From assembly GCA_002683655.1 (NCBI GenBank), contig NYTS01000099.1, positions 1 to 33,757 on the forward strand: a stretch of DNA of 33,757 nucleotides, written 5' to 3'. Positions within the stretch are counted from its first letter, which is position 1, and each line of letters starts with the position of its first letter. The notes below the pieces were generated by a model that saw only the letters and a program-made list of their open reading frames with translations, searched no databases and was not told where the DNA came from. This DNA is from Deltaproteobacteria bacterium (lineage in GTDB: Bacteria; SAR324; NAC60-12). The position numbers were made by a program, and so were the translations under genes. This document shows, in pieces, positions 26,017-33,757 of the stretch.

Positions 26017-27084
26017 ATGAAAGCTGTTGTGACAGCGAGTAATGGGGGATTCGAACAATTGCAGTGTCGTGTGGTCAAACGTCCCCAACCTGGAGACGAA
26101 GAGGTATTGATCCGAGTACTAGCTGCTGGGATGAACAATACGGAAATCAACACTCGTGTCGGCTGGTATTCTGATTCTATGACCCAAAGCACCTCAGCAG
26201 TAGCCAGTTTCCAAGTTCAACAAAAAGAAATTCCTATAGATGGAGGTTGGAATGAGATTACCCCTTTCCCTTTCGTCCAGGGAACTGACTGCTGTGGTGA
26301 AGTGATCCAGCTTGGTTCGAACGCAGAATCAAAACTACTAAGCAAGCAAGTGTTGGTAAGGTCCTGTATGCGACCACTGGGGTTCTCATCAATGGAAAAT
26401 TTGTGGATGGGCTCTGACTTCGATGGGGCCTTTGCGCAATATGTCAAAGTTCCTCAATCAGAAGTTTTTGAAGTCAAATGCGACTGGAGTGCTGCTGAGT
26501 TAGCTACCATTCCATGTGCTTATGGAACTGCAGAAAACATGATTCATCGAGCAGGGATTCAGTCTGGAGAAAAGGTCTTGATCACTGGAGCCTCAGGTGG
26601 AGTTGGCTCTGCTGCCGTTCAATTAGCAAAACTTCGGAAGGCACAGATCATTGCTGTTGTAGCCCCTGAGAAGCAACAAAAAATCTCGGATCTCGGTGCA
26701 GAACAAACCATGGCACGTGATGAGAATGTGTTGGAAGTGCTGAGAGAAGAATCTGTAGATGTAGTGATCGATCTGGTGGCTGGCGATTCCTTTACGGCAC
26801 TATTGAAAGTTTTGAAGCGTGGTGGGCGGTACGTTTCTGCGGGCGCAATTGGAGGACCTGTAGTCTCTTTTGATACACGCACCTTCTACCTGAAGGACTT
26901 GCAGTTGATTGGTTGTACTGCCTGGGATGAAGGCGTCTTCCCAAGCCTGATTGCTTACCTTGAAAACAAACAACTTCGACCTCTACTCGCACAGACCTTT
27001 CCTCTAGAGCAAATTGTCGAGGCCCAACAAGAGTTCTTGCTGAAAAAGCATGTTGGGAATTTCGTACTCATTCCTCCAAATTAG
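26017..27084 (+). CDS. Zinc-type alcohol dehydrogenase-like oxidoreductase (MDR superfamily)
   Basis: A cytosolic NAD(P)H-dependent medium-chain dehydrogenase/reductase. From ATG 26017 it has 355 residues. The N-terminal GroES-like domain (MKAVVTASNGGFEQL, EVLIRVLAAGMNNTEINTR, GTDCCGEV) is followed by the Rossmann domain with VLITGASGGVGSAAVQLAKL. The segment FDGAFAQYVKVP is typical of quinone-reductase-like members. The GHE zinc-ligand motif of classical alcohol dehydrogenases is absent, so a zinc-free mechanism is possible. An in-frame TTG at 25954 preceded by AAGGTG would add 21 residues (including NWDASPHLDRF); either start is possible. The substrate is unknown. It stands alone between a pseudogene and the convergent monooxygenase. 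Confidence 0.9.
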   Translation: MKAVVTASNGGFEQLQCRVVKRPQPGDEEVLIRVLAAGMNNTEINTRVGWYSDSMTQSTSAVASFQVQQKEIPIDGGWNEITPFPFVQGTDCCGEVIQLGSNAESKLLSKQVLVRSCMRPLGFSSMENLWMGSDFDGAFAQYVKVPQSEVFEVKCDWSAAELATIPCAYGTAENMIHRAGIQSGEKVLITGASGGVGSAAVQLAKLRKAQIIAVVAPEKQQKISDLGAEQTMARDENVLEVLREESVDVVIDLVAGDSFTALLKVLKRGGRYVSAGAIGGPVVSFDTRTFYLKDLQLIGCTAWDEGVFPSLIAYLENKQLRPLLAQTFPLEQIVEAQQEFLLKKHVGNFVLIPPN

Positions 27085-27332
27085 ATTCTGGGCTTTAATA
27101 AGGTTTACTTATTTGAACATCATCAATGCTCAAAAAGCCTTCAATGATCCGATACGAACCAGGAGGCTTCAAGCAAAACTTATCAGACAATCATCTGATT
27201 ATCATTCAGCAGTTATACCATGCAGAGCAAAAGCCTGATCAACTAAAATCTAGAAGGGCTGGTTCCAAGAGAAAGCTGAGTGAACTTGTACGATCTAATC
27301 ACTCTTCAGAGAACCCTACCCAGATCTGCTCT

Positions 27333-29099
27333 TCAACTAGGCATGATTGGTTTCATTTTCACTTGCTCCATCCGACCCTTAATCTGCAGGGCCACATACT
27401 TGGAGTAGAATCGTGACAAGTGCAGGTTGCCCCCGTGAAACCAAAGGTTGGATTGCTTGGTTGGCTTCCAAAGATTTCGTAACTCGCCTTCCCATGGACC
27501 AGGATCTCCTTTGATTCCTGAACCAATTCCCCAGAAGCGCCCCACTTTTTCAGCAGTTTCCTTAGAAATCAATTTCTCGATGACCTTATCCATCGAGTGG
27601 TAGCCAATCGCGAAAAAGATCACGTCGGCTGCCAACTTACTGCCATCATCAAAGTAGAGAAACTGCTCATCTACGCGCTCCGGAGTAGCCCCTGTCTTGA
27701 GCTTGACCTTCTTCTGGATGATCAACTCTGAAGCACCTACATCAATGTAGTAACCTGAGGCGGTCCTCAGAGCTCGCATCAACAACCCAGAACCATCCTC
27801 TCCAAAATCAAATCTGAAGCCTGACTCCTGTAGCTGGTCATAGAACTCTTTGTCATGCTCGTACATCTGCCTGTAAACCTCTCTGTGCACATCAGGCACA
27901 AGCTTGTAAGGCAGGGAGGCAAAGAGCAAATCTGCTTTGTCCGTGGTGATCCCATTCTTCAATGCCTGCTCGGAGTAGAGTTCCCCAAATCCATACTCCA
28001 GCAAGGTTTCAGATTTGATGATGATGCTAGATGACCTTTGGACCATCGTAACCGATTTAGCACCACACTCCCAAAGATCCTGGCAGATGTCATGGGCTGA
28101 GGTTGCAGAGCCGACAACCACACACCGCTTTCCTTTGAAGGCTCGACCATCCTGGTATTCGGAGGAATGAAAGATCTGACCCTTGAATTTCTTCTTGCCC
28201 TTGATTGGAATTCCCTTGGGTGGTCCATAAGCGCCTGTAGTAAACACAAGCTGAGTGGGTTGCAGGGTTAACTTTTTTCCCTTACGCATTACTTCGACTT
28301 CCCACCGCTGCGTGCTCTCGTCAAAAGTCGCTTTCGAGCACCTGCTCTCCGTCCAGTAGTTAAGATCCATTACCTTAGTATACATCTCCAACCAGTCCCC
28401 CATCTTATTCTTGGGGGTGAAGACCGGCCAGTCATCTGGGAAGGGGATATAGGGGAAGTGGTCGTACCAGATGGGATCGTGCAAGGTGAGGAAACGGTAT
28501 CGATTGCGCCAGGAATCCCCGGCTCGCTTGTTCTTCTCCAGTACAATCGTAGAGACACCCAACTTCTTGAGCCGAGTTGCCAGCATGATCCCAGCTTGGC
28601 CCCCACCCACTACTACACAATAGGGTTGCTCTGTGTCACCAAGTGCTTGTTCTTCAGCTTGTTTTACTTCATGCCAGATTTGTCGATTCTTGTGAGCGCC
28701 GTGCCGAGTGCCAAGGATTCTTCTCTCTCCCTTTTTCTCCTCGTATCCTTGCAGTTCTTCCAGGGTAGTCAGCAGGGTCCAGGCTTTACCACATTTGAGG
28801 CGCACGTATCCTTTTCCACGACCTATCCCACTGTTGATGTCAAGAAAGCACTCCACTACACCGTCAGCCCGCTTCACATCATAATAACCTTCAATCTTTA
28901 GTGGGAAAGCAGCCTTGTTTTGCTTGAGGGCTCCCAGCACCTCTTGATGAGTTTCAAAAGTATTCAAACTCCACGAAATGCAGAGGATGTCCCGCCAGAG
29001 GAACTCTTCCTGAAAGATGCTATCTAAATCAACACTCTTAGCACTTGTAAAAGAGACATTGAATTGCTCAATCCATTGCTCGACAGCTTTATTTGTCAT
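27333..29099 (-). CDS. Flavin-containing monooxygenase with N-terminal SnoaL/NTF2-like domain
   Basis: A 588-residue FAD- and NADPH-dependent monooxygenase of the FMO/YUCCA-like group (often named 'putative flavoprotein involved in K+ transport'). Residues about 1-130 resemble a SnoaL/NTF2-like domain. The FAD Rossmann motif is VVVGGGQAG (162-170). The FMO fingerprint FKGQIFHSSEYQ spans 305-316. The NADPH-binding site, VVVGSATSAHD (327-337), is a GxGxxG variant common in this subgroup. It starts nine bases after the dehydrogenase gene ends and is the last gene of the minus-strand operon. Alternatives are Baeyer-Villiger or N/S-oxygenation of a small substrate. Since an importer leads the operon, oxidation of an imported nitrogen or sulfur compound is likely. 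Confidence 0.92.
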   Translation of the reverse strand: MTNKAVEQWIEQFNVSFTSAKSVDLDSIFQEEFLWRDILCISWSLNTFETHQEVLGALKQNKAAFPLKIEGYYDVKRADGVVECFLDINSGIGRGKGYVRLKCGKAWTLLTTLEELQGYEEKKGERRILGTRHGAHKNRQIWHEVKQAEEQALGDTEQPYCVVVGGGQAGIMLATRLKKLGVSTIVLEKNKRAGDSWRNRYRFLTLHDPIWYDHFPYIPFPDDWPVFTPKNKMGDWLEMYTKVMDLNYWTESRCSKATFDESTQRWEVEVMRKGKKLTLQPTQLVFTTGAYGPPKGIPIKGKKKFKGQIFHSSEYQDGRAFKGKRCVVVGSATSAHDICQDLWECGAKSVTMVQRSSSIIIKSETLLEYGFGELYSEQALKNGITTDKADLLFASLPYKLVPDVHREVYRQMYEHDKEFYDQLQESGFRFDFGEDGSGLLMRALRTASGYYIDVGASELIIQKKVKLKTGATPERVDEQFLYFDDGSKLAADVIFFAIGYHSMDKVIEKLISKETAEKVGRFWGIGSGIKGDPGPWEGELRNLWKPTKQSNLWFHGGNLHLSRFYSKYVALQIKGRMEQVKMKPIMPS

Positions 29100-29108
29100 G
29101 CTGAAATC

Positions 29109-30191
29109 CTAGAAGTAAATGGCTTGGCCTGTTTGGATGCTCTCCTCTGCAGCCAGTACAATCTTGAGACTATTGACAGCTGCTTCCATGGATTCAGATA
29201 AATCAAAATCCTGTTGGATCGCATCTAGGAACATCTGCTGCTCAAGGTTGCAAAGTTCCTGGTGGGAAGGTTCGTCGAGAGTATCAACAAACTCATCTTT
29301 CTTACGGAATTTTTTGCTGGTTGAATCCACTTCGGCATGGTGGATCTGGATCAGATTGGTTTTCGTATGCCGATCTATGTTTGCAGAATCAGTGACCTCT
29401 GTATCCTCCGAGGGCTGCTCTGAAGGAACGATCATCGAAACACACCCCTTCGGTCCGACAATATCCTTCACGAAGTAGGCGACTTCACTCATCATGGGCC
29501 CCCAACCTGCTTCATACCAGCCCACTGAGCCATCGTCAAACGTGACATGCAGATGACCATAGTTCTGTTTGTTAGCTTCTGCCCATAGCTTGGCTCCAAT
29601 TCCATGTACTCGAACGGGCTTGGCATCCGTCAACTGGCACATCACGTCAACATAGTGCACCCCACAGTCGACAATCGGAATCAGTGAGTCAATCAGGTTC
29701 TTATGCCAAAACCAAGTCTCTCCACTGCTCTGTTGATTGAGATTCAATCGCATCACCAACGGTTTGCCCAAGGTCTTACCGGCTTTAATAAATTTTACCC
29801 AAGACGGATGAACTCGAAGTATGTAACCTAGTACCAACTTTTTTTGGTGTTTTTTGGCTAATTCCACAACCTTGACTGCATCCTCTACATTCGTAGCCAA
29901 CGGTTTTTCCATGAAAACATGACAACCCTGCTCAATAGCCTGTGATGCGTAGCTTGCATGAGTGTTTGGCCAAGTATTGATGGAGACCGCATCTGGCTGA
30001 GAATCTTGGAGCGCCTTGCTGTAGTCTTCATAGATTGGATATCCCAGCAACTCCTTGGGGAGCTTGTCAAGCTTCTCGCGCAGGGTTCTGCTCATTAGGC
30101 CAACAATTTCGAAGCCAGGATTATTGTGGTAAGCCAGCGCATGAGAAGTCCCCATGTTCCCAAGCCCCACCACCAAGACTTTCACTGACAT
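29109..30191 (-). CDS. Gfo/Idh/MocA-family NAD(P)-dependent oxidoreductase
   Basis: A 360-residue cytosolic dehydrogenase. The N-terminal Rossmann motif is VLVVGLGNMGTSHA. The typical VSINTWPNTHASYASQAIEQGCHVFMEKPLA region contains the EKP motif whose Lys is catalytic. The C-terminal alpha/beta domain includes DCGVHYVDVMCQLTDAKP with the conserved Asp/His (DxGxHxxD type). The start ATG at 30191 has TGAGG upstream, which lies inside a short hairpin (annotated). It forms a pair with the monooxygenase (nine-base gap) and follows the binding-protein gene by 204 bases. Family members act on sugars, inositols or their derivatives; the substrate here is unknown. Confidence 0.92.
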   Translation of the reverse strand: MSVKVLVVGLGNMGTSHALAYHNNPGFEIVGLMSRTLREKLDKLPKELLGYPIYEDYSKALQDSQPDAVSINTWPNTHASYASQAIEQGCHVFMEKPLATNVEDAVKVVELAKKHQKKLVLGYILRVHPSWVKFIKAGKTLGKPLVMRLNLNQQSSGETWFWHKNLIDSLIPIVDCGVHYVDVMCQLTDAKPVRVHGIGAKLWAEANKQNYGHLHVTFDDGSVGWYEAGWGPMMSEVAYFVKDIVGPKGCVSMIVPSEQPSEDTEVTDSANIDRHTKTNLIQIHHAEVDSTSKKFRKKDEFVDTLDEPSHQELCNLEQQMFLDAIQQDFDLSESMEAAVNSLKIVLAAEESIQTGQAIYF

Positions 30192-30196
30192 AAGAT

Positions 30197-30210
30197 CCTC
30201 ATTAGTGAGG
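30197..30210 (-). promoter_or_regulatory. Hairpin overlapping the ribosome binding site of the Gfo/Idh/MocA gene
   Basis: On the minus strand CCTCA-CTAA-TGAGG forms a five-base stem whose 3' arm TGAGG is the presumed Shine-Dalgarno sequence, followed by ATCTT-ATG. Pairing could reduce initiation at 30191. The stem is short, so the effect may be slight. Confidence 0.3.
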
Positions 30211-30321
30211 TTTAGAACAGTCTTTTGCAGTATGCTCTAACAATCTTTTGAATCCTGAAAATATCAGGTTAATTCTTCTATTTAGTGAGTTTAAGTAGTC
30301 TGAGAATCAATATTGATGAAA

Positions 30322-30356
30322 GGGTGAAACAACTCTTCCTAAAAATTGTTCCACCC
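30322..30356 (-). terminator. Intercistronic stem-loop after the NMT1-type binding-protein gene
   Basis: On the minus strand GGGTGGAACAA pairs with TTGTTTCACCC (10 pairs, one mismatch) around a 13-base loop. It starts 40 bases after the binding-protein stop, and a partial T stretch (TTTCATC) follows. It may partly terminate transcription or protect the upstream mRNA, lowering expression of the two enzyme genes relative to the binding protein. Confidence 0.55.
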
Positions 30357-30395
30357 CAATTTGGCTCCAGGAGAACGGAACCATGAAGGAATTAA

Positions 30396-31538
30396 CTACT
30401 TGACTACGTTGGCGTAAAAACGACCCTTGATCTTGTCAACATCCACCTTGGCCAGGTCAGCGGAGAGTGTATAACCTTTGGCATCCGCCATGACCTTGTT
30501 GACATCGAAATCATTGGCAGCCCCAATGAAATCATTGCTAATCACCTTGCCTACGTTCACGTCACGCTTCAATTGCCCGATTCTACGAATGGTCTTGAAG
30601 TAAGCCTTCCAGCTACCCCAATCATGGTAGCCCCAACCTTGTCGCTCATCCATATTGCCTCGGAAAACATTTGCGAGCTGTAGCATGGACTCTGTTCCCA
30701 AATCAGCCCCAAGATTGCTCTTAACAATGGGAAGTGACTTGAAAACAATGTCTGTGGCAGCTCGTGGGTCGTGCTCTCCGAATTCCAGTCCCATTGCCCA
30801 CCCTCTCAGATACTGTCCAAGAATCTTTCTCTTTTCAGGATCTTGGGTGTCAGAGCGCTTGACGACAAAGGAATTCGCTGGGAAGACTGATTGATCAACA
30901 CCCAGCCAGTACTCGAATTTCAAGCCCTTGCCTTCCCAGTCCGCGCGCAGGCCTTCCCAAGCTAGGGCTGCATCACCCTCTCCATTGGCCAGAATGGTTC
31001 CCCACTGGGGCCAACCAGCTTCGATATACTTGATCTTGGTCACATCTGCACCCGCTGCCGCAAAGATTGGGTCCGCAATAGACTGCCAGGCGGCGCTTCC
31101 CAAGAGCACGGTTTTCCCTTCCATTTGGCGTAGATCGGTGAATCCTTCCCCAGGTCTGAAAGCAAAATCGAAAACGTCACGGGCTCCCATGTTGAAGACC
31201 GAAACCAAGTCCAATTCGTTTTCGAGGGCAAAAGAAAACACTCCTGGCGAAGGATATCCCATATCTGCCTGTCCCAAGGCAACAAACTTTACGGTTGCCG
31301 TTCCATCTGAGGGGCCTGGCTCAAGCCTCGTGTCAATATTCCCGAAGTACCCCATCTCCTTGGCTACCCAGTAAGGATAGTCATCCAGCACCTCAATGGT
31401 ACCTCTTGGAGAAATCCAGGTGTAGGTGGTTGCGGCCTGTGCCGTCTTTGGTGTGAGAGCACTTGTTCCCAACACCGAGGTAGCCACTGCACCAGCAGCA
31501 GTCACCTGTAAGAACCTTCTTCGATTGAGTTCTGTCAT
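30396..31538 (-). CDS. Tat-exported NMT1/SsuA-type ABC substrate-binding protein
   Basis: A periplasmic binding protein of 380 residues for a nitrate/sulfonate/pyrimidine-type importer. The N-terminus MTELNRRRFLQVTAAGAVATS is a twin-arginine (RRRFLQ) signal, with cleavage near AQA-AT. The NMT1-like fold is seen in YWVAKEMGYF, TVKFVALGQADMGYPSPG and the interdomain MEGKTVLLGSA. The ATG at 31538 was chosen because AGGAGG stands four bases upstream; a GTG at 31541 is an alternative. Tat export suggests the protein folds or binds a cofactor before secretion, or is simply a family habit. It lies downstream of the cognate permease and ATPase genes and upstream of a dehydrogenase and monooxygenase. 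The ligand is unknown; taurine, aromatic or pyrimidine-type compounds are possible. Confidence 0.92.
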   Translation of the reverse strand: MTELNRRRFLQVTAAGAVATSVLGTSALTPKTAQAATTYTWISPRGTIEVLDDYPYWVAKEMGYFGNIDTRLEPGPSDGTATVKFVALGQADMGYPSPGVFSFALENELDLVSVFNMGARDVFDFAFRPGEGFTDLRQMEGKTVLLGSAAWQSIADPIFAAAGADVTKIKYIEAGWPQWGTILANGEGDAALAWEGLRADWEGKGLKFEYWLGVDQSVFPANSFVVKRSDTQDPEKRKILGQYLRGWAMGLEFGEHDPRAATDIVFKSLPIVKSNLGADLGTESMLQLANVFRGNMDERQGWGYHDWGSWKAYFKTIRRIGQLKRDVNVGKVISNDFIGAANDFDVNKVMADAKGYTLSADLAKVDVDKIKGRFYANVVK

Positions 31539-31602
31539 CACTCCTCCTGCTCTGCGGTTGATGGACGCAATGATTCCTTAAATTGACTGCGCCCGCGCCA
31601 AT

Positions 31603-32454
31603 TTAAGATTCCCAACTAGCCCACTTCTTACCAACGAAATAGAAGAACAAATAAATCAGAATCCCTAAGGTCGAGAGAATCAGAATGATCGCAAAGAACT
31701 GGGGCATCTTGATCGTTGCTGAATACGTTGTCAGTCGATTCCCAAGGCCAAAACCACCACCAACCATCTCTGCTCCGACTGCTGTCAAAAGGCCGAAGAT
31801 TGCACCAACCATCAAACCGACGATGATCATTGGTAACGCCATGGGTACTCTTACCTTGAGGAAAATTTGCATGGTGCTTGCGCCAAAAGATCGGGCTAAC
31901 GCGATTTTTGCGAGATCGACTCGGCGGAAACCGGTGGCCGAGTTGATCATCACCATTGGACCGGATGCCAAAGCCACTGCGATGATCCGAGGTTCATAAC
32001 CAAAGCCAAAACGTAGAATCAGTAAAGGCACTAAAGCCAGCATTGGCGTGGTAACCAGCATCAAGATGTAGGGTGCGACGATCTTTTCAACAAAGGGAAA
32101 CTGGGTGATCACTCCAGCGAGGATCAGCCCGATGGATGCCCCGATAAAGAAACCAGAAAACAGCTCAACCAAGGTGTGACCAAGGTGAGGTACAATAAAC
32201 TCAAAGTCAGTGAACAGAGCCGTGGCGATTGCACTGGGCCTCGGAAAAACAAATTGAGGGACCTCATAAATGATTACATATGCTTCCAGCCCTCCAACAA
32301 TGCAGACCGCAAAAAGGATGATCAGTATCACTTCACCCACTGTGCGCTTCTGGACCTTGGTCAGCGCTGACCAGTTTGTGAGAGAAACATCCCCTGATTC
32401 ATTGCCATGATTATCAAACTTGGGGATATTGTCCCCAAGGTACTTATCTGCCAT
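31603..32454 (-). CDS. ABC transporter permease (SsuC/TauC type)
   Basis: A 283-residue inner-membrane permease of the nitrate/sulfonate/taurine class. After an unusually polar 45-residue N-terminus come six hydrophobic spans, the first at EVILIILFAVCIVGGLEAY. The family segment PQFVFPRPSAI follows. The ATPase-docking loop is LARSFGASTMQIFLKVRVPMALPMI. Only 14 bases separate it from the ATPase gene upstream, with a weak ribosome binding site (the start is taken as the first ATG of the open frame, 32454). It forms the channel of the importer with the ATPase and the NMT1-type binding protein. Confidence 0.93.
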   Translation of the reverse strand: MADKYLGDNIPKFDNHGNESGDVSLTNWSALTKVQKRTVGEVILIILFAVCIVGGLEAYVIIYEVPQFVFPRPSAIATALFTDFEFIVPHLGHTLVELFSGFFIGASIGLILAGVITQFPFVEKIVAPYILMLVTTPMLALVPLLILRFGFGYEPRIIAVALASGPMVMINSATGFRRVDLAKIALARSFGASTMQIFLKVRVPMALPMIIVGLMVGAIFGLLTAVGAEMVGGGFGLGNRLTTYSATIKMPQFFAIILILSTLGILIYLFFYFVGKKWASWES

Positions 32455-32468
32455 TTCTACTACCCTGG

Positions 32469-33227
32469 CTAAGTGGTTTGCTCAATGATATTGCTGCGAA
32501 TTTGGTTGATTGTCTGAATGATCTTTGGATCTGAAAGCATCTCGATAGATCTTGGCCTGGCGTAGTCAATTTCGTAAACGTTTGCCAATCTCCCGGGTCT
32601 AGCTGACATCACGAAAACTTTGCTGGAGAGCAACACCGCTTCTGCAATGTTGTGTGTGATGAAGATGATCGTTTTCTTGGTTTCTAGCCAGATCTCCTGC
32701 ACCAGGAGATTCATTTCATCCCGAGTAAATGCGTCCAAGGCTCCAAATGGTTCGTCCATCAACAACACCGAAGGATCGAATGAGAGGGCCCTGACAATTG
32801 ATGCCCTTTGCTGCATTCCGCCTGACAATTCTCTTGGATACTTTGTTTCAAAACCTGAAAGACCCACTCGTTTCAATAGCTCATTGATGCGGGCTGTATT
32901 CGGTGCTTTTTTCTTAATCTCAAAGGGAAATTCAATGTTTTTAATGAGACTGCGCCAAGGCAACATGTTGGCTTCCTGGAAGACCATGCCAATTTGATCA
33001 TTGGGTCCATCAATCTTCTTTCCATCCAGCCTAATCTCACCGCTAGTCAAATCATGTAGCCCCGCAATGGACCATAACAAGGTAGACTTACCACAACCGG
33101 ATGGTCCAACAATGCTGACAAAATCTCCTGGATCAATGCCTACTGAAAACTGGTCCAGGGCATGAAGATTTCCGGATTTAGTTGTGTAGAACTTCGTTGC
33201 TTCCTTGACTTCTAACTTGATGCTCAT
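32469..33227 (-). CDS. ABC transporter ATP-binding protein (SsuB/TauB type)
   Basis: A 252-residue cytoplasmic ATPase. Walker A is GPSGCGKS (residues 41-48). Also present are the Q-loop MVFQEANMLPWRSLIKNIEFP, the signature LSGGMQQRASIVRAL, Walker B VLLMDEPFGALDAFTRDEMN and the switch histidine ITHNIAEAV. These motif variants (MLPWR, DAFTRDEM) are typical of SsuB/TauB/NrtD proteins. AAGGA precedes the ATG at 33227 with good spacing. It is the first gene of the minus-strand operon; two palindromic sites lie 150-190 bases upstream. Confidence 0.95.
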   Translation of the reverse strand: MSIKLEVKEATKFYTTKSGNLHALDQFSVGIDPGDFVSIVGPSGCGKSTLLWSIAGLHDLTSGEIRLDGKKIDGPNDQIGMVFQEANMLPWRSLIKNIEFPFEIKKKAPNTARINELLKRVGLSGFETKYPRELSGGMQQRASIVRALSFDPSVLLMDEPFGALDAFTRDEMNLLVQEIWLETKKTIIFITHNIAEAVLLSSKVFVMSARPGRLANVYEIDYARPRSIEMLSDPKIIQTINQIRSNIIEQTT

Positions 33228-33377
33228 TTTTCCTTCTCAACTGGCATACAACGAATCAGGCACGTATTTATTTGATTTCATCTCAAGCTTGGCTAGGAAT
33301 GGAAAAGAATGGGCAAGCAAATGCAAAACGCTTGAAGGAAAAATAGCTTCCAATAGCGAATTCAAAATGTATCTAGA

Positions 33378-33390
33378 TTGGTTGGACCAA
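33378..33390. promoter_or_regulatory. TGGTnnnACCA operator-like site 1 (GntR/FadR type)
   Basis: TTGGT-TGG-ACCAA fits the consensus TGGTnnnACCA recognised by many FadR-subfamily GntR regulators. It lies about 150 bases before the ATPase start, and a second such site lies 30 bases away. The regulator itself is not in the window. Confidence 0.5.
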
Positions 33391-33408
33391 TTTATGATTT
33401 AAATTTAA

Positions 33409-33419
33409 TGGTCGAACCA
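33409..33419. promoter_or_regulatory. TGGTnnnACCA operator-like site 2 (GntR/FadR type)
   Basis: TGGT-CGA-ACCA matches the same consensus as site 1. Its centre is 30 bases from the centre of site 1, about three helical turns, so two dimers could bind on the same face of the DNA. Confidence 0.5.
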
Positions 33420-33568
33420 AATAAAGTACTATTACAGCGGATTTAGAAAATCAACTATAATTTACGTAAGACAAAATAAATCTAAACAGGGTGAGGTTGT
33501 CTTGGGCAGAAGAGATAGAGTGCTGGATTAAGGAAAACTGCAGTAGATAGAATATTCGGCGTTGGAGC

Positions 33569-33757
33569 TTAAGGGTTGTTAAGTTTATGGATGAGCAGTT
33601 TCAAAGAAACTTCCAACATCGTTTTTGATTTGCTGTAGCAAAGTGTTTTTCGATGGAGCCTAGCCAGATAATGCCTCAGTCGGCAGTTGAGTGATTCGAT
33701 TTGTGTGGTGAAGGTCTTTCCCACGTAATGCTTGGTGTGTGGAATGAAATTCTCGTA
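33569..33757 (-). CDS. IS1-family transposase, C-terminal part (continues beyond the window)
   Basis: Minus-strand reading from the window edge to TAA at 33569-33571 gives 62 residues. They include IPHTKHYVGKTFTTQIES, then LRHYLARLHRKTLCYSKS. This matches the C-terminus of IS1-type DDE transposases (InsB: IPHHQHxTGKxxTQxIExxNLxLRxRLARLxRKTICFSKS). The final DDE glutamate region (ESLN) is present. The rest of the gene and the far terminal repeat lie outside. A possible insertion-sequence end is the GGTGAGGTTGTC sequence near 33490, which loosely resembles IS1 terminal repeats. Confidence 0.85.
   Translation of the reverse strand, partial: YENFIPHTKHYVGKTFTTQIESLNCRLRHYLARLHRKTLCYSKSKTMLEVSLKLLIHKLNNP

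Larger units (their letters stand above)
33228..33568. promoter_or_regulatory. Upstream control region of the NMT1-type importer operon
   Basis: A 340-base stretch between the operon and an IS1-family transposase gene. It is AT-rich and holds two TGGTnnnACCA sites (annotated). A short open frame here (33205-33402, plus strand) lacks homology and coding character. On its right side it must contain the end of the insertion sequence. Confidence 0.45.

Noticed and set aside
27126-27416. 96-codon plus-strand ORF overlapping the monooxygenase 3' end
   Set aside because: No recognisable domain, overlaps a clear gene on the other strand, and low-complexity composition.
33205-33402. 65-codon plus-strand ORF in the operon's control region
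   Set aside because: It overlaps the ATPase start and the operator-like sites, and shows no homology.

Overview
The window looks like a stretch of a Gram-negative heterotroph's chromosome. Support comes from an apparent outer-membrane beta-barrel protein, lipoprotein and twin-arginine export signals, a proteobacterial-type dipeptide transporter and five separate export/uptake loci. Base composition is moderate and most genes are tightly packed. The abundance of uptake systems would suit a marine or otherwise nutrient-scavenging proteobacterium-like lineage such as SAR324, but nothing here fixes the taxon and this is only a guess.

Layout from the left: the 3' part of tRNA-Asn(GTT); a small membrane ORF on the minus strand; glnS; a broken GNAT acetyltransferase; an aldo/keto reductase (minus); a decayed remnant of a di-heme cytochrome c peroxidase-like gene; then a six-gene operon, dppA - M24 peptidase - dppB - dppC - dppD - dppF, which couples dipeptide import to hydrolysis. 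Next come a beta-barrel-like protein with the tail of a decayed paralogue behind it, two tandem paralogous lipoproteins (Calx-beta-like modules plus seven RCC1-like 'CWG' repeats), and a pentapeptide-repeat gene interrupted by one TGA.

From 18.1 to 24.7 kb there is a divergent locus. A double-domain glycerophosphodiester phosphodiesterase faces a family-1 ABC importer (binding protein, two permeases, UgpC/MalK-type ATPase). The first permease is split by an A8 homopolymer; seven As would restore it. A heavily decayed endonuclease/exonuclease/phosphatase-family gene and a zinc-type alcohol dehydrogenase-like (MDR) gene follow.

The right end is a minus-strand operon read from 33.2 to 27.3 kb: SsuB/TauB-type ATPase, permease, Tat-exported NMT1-type binding protein, Gfo/Idh/MocA dehydrogenase and a flavin monooxygenase with an N-terminal SnoaL-like domain. 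It probably imports and oxidises one unidentified organic substrate. Two TGGTnnnACCA sites, 30 bp apart centre to centre, lie upstream and suggest a GntR/FadR-type regulator. The window ends inside an IS1-family transposase gene.

A recurring theme is gene decay: six loci are broken or reduced to remnants in 34 kb. The most interesting points are the A8-split permease, the concerted loss of a cysteine pair in one propeller blade of the tandem lipoproteins, and the paired operator sites in front of the NMT1/monooxygenase operon.
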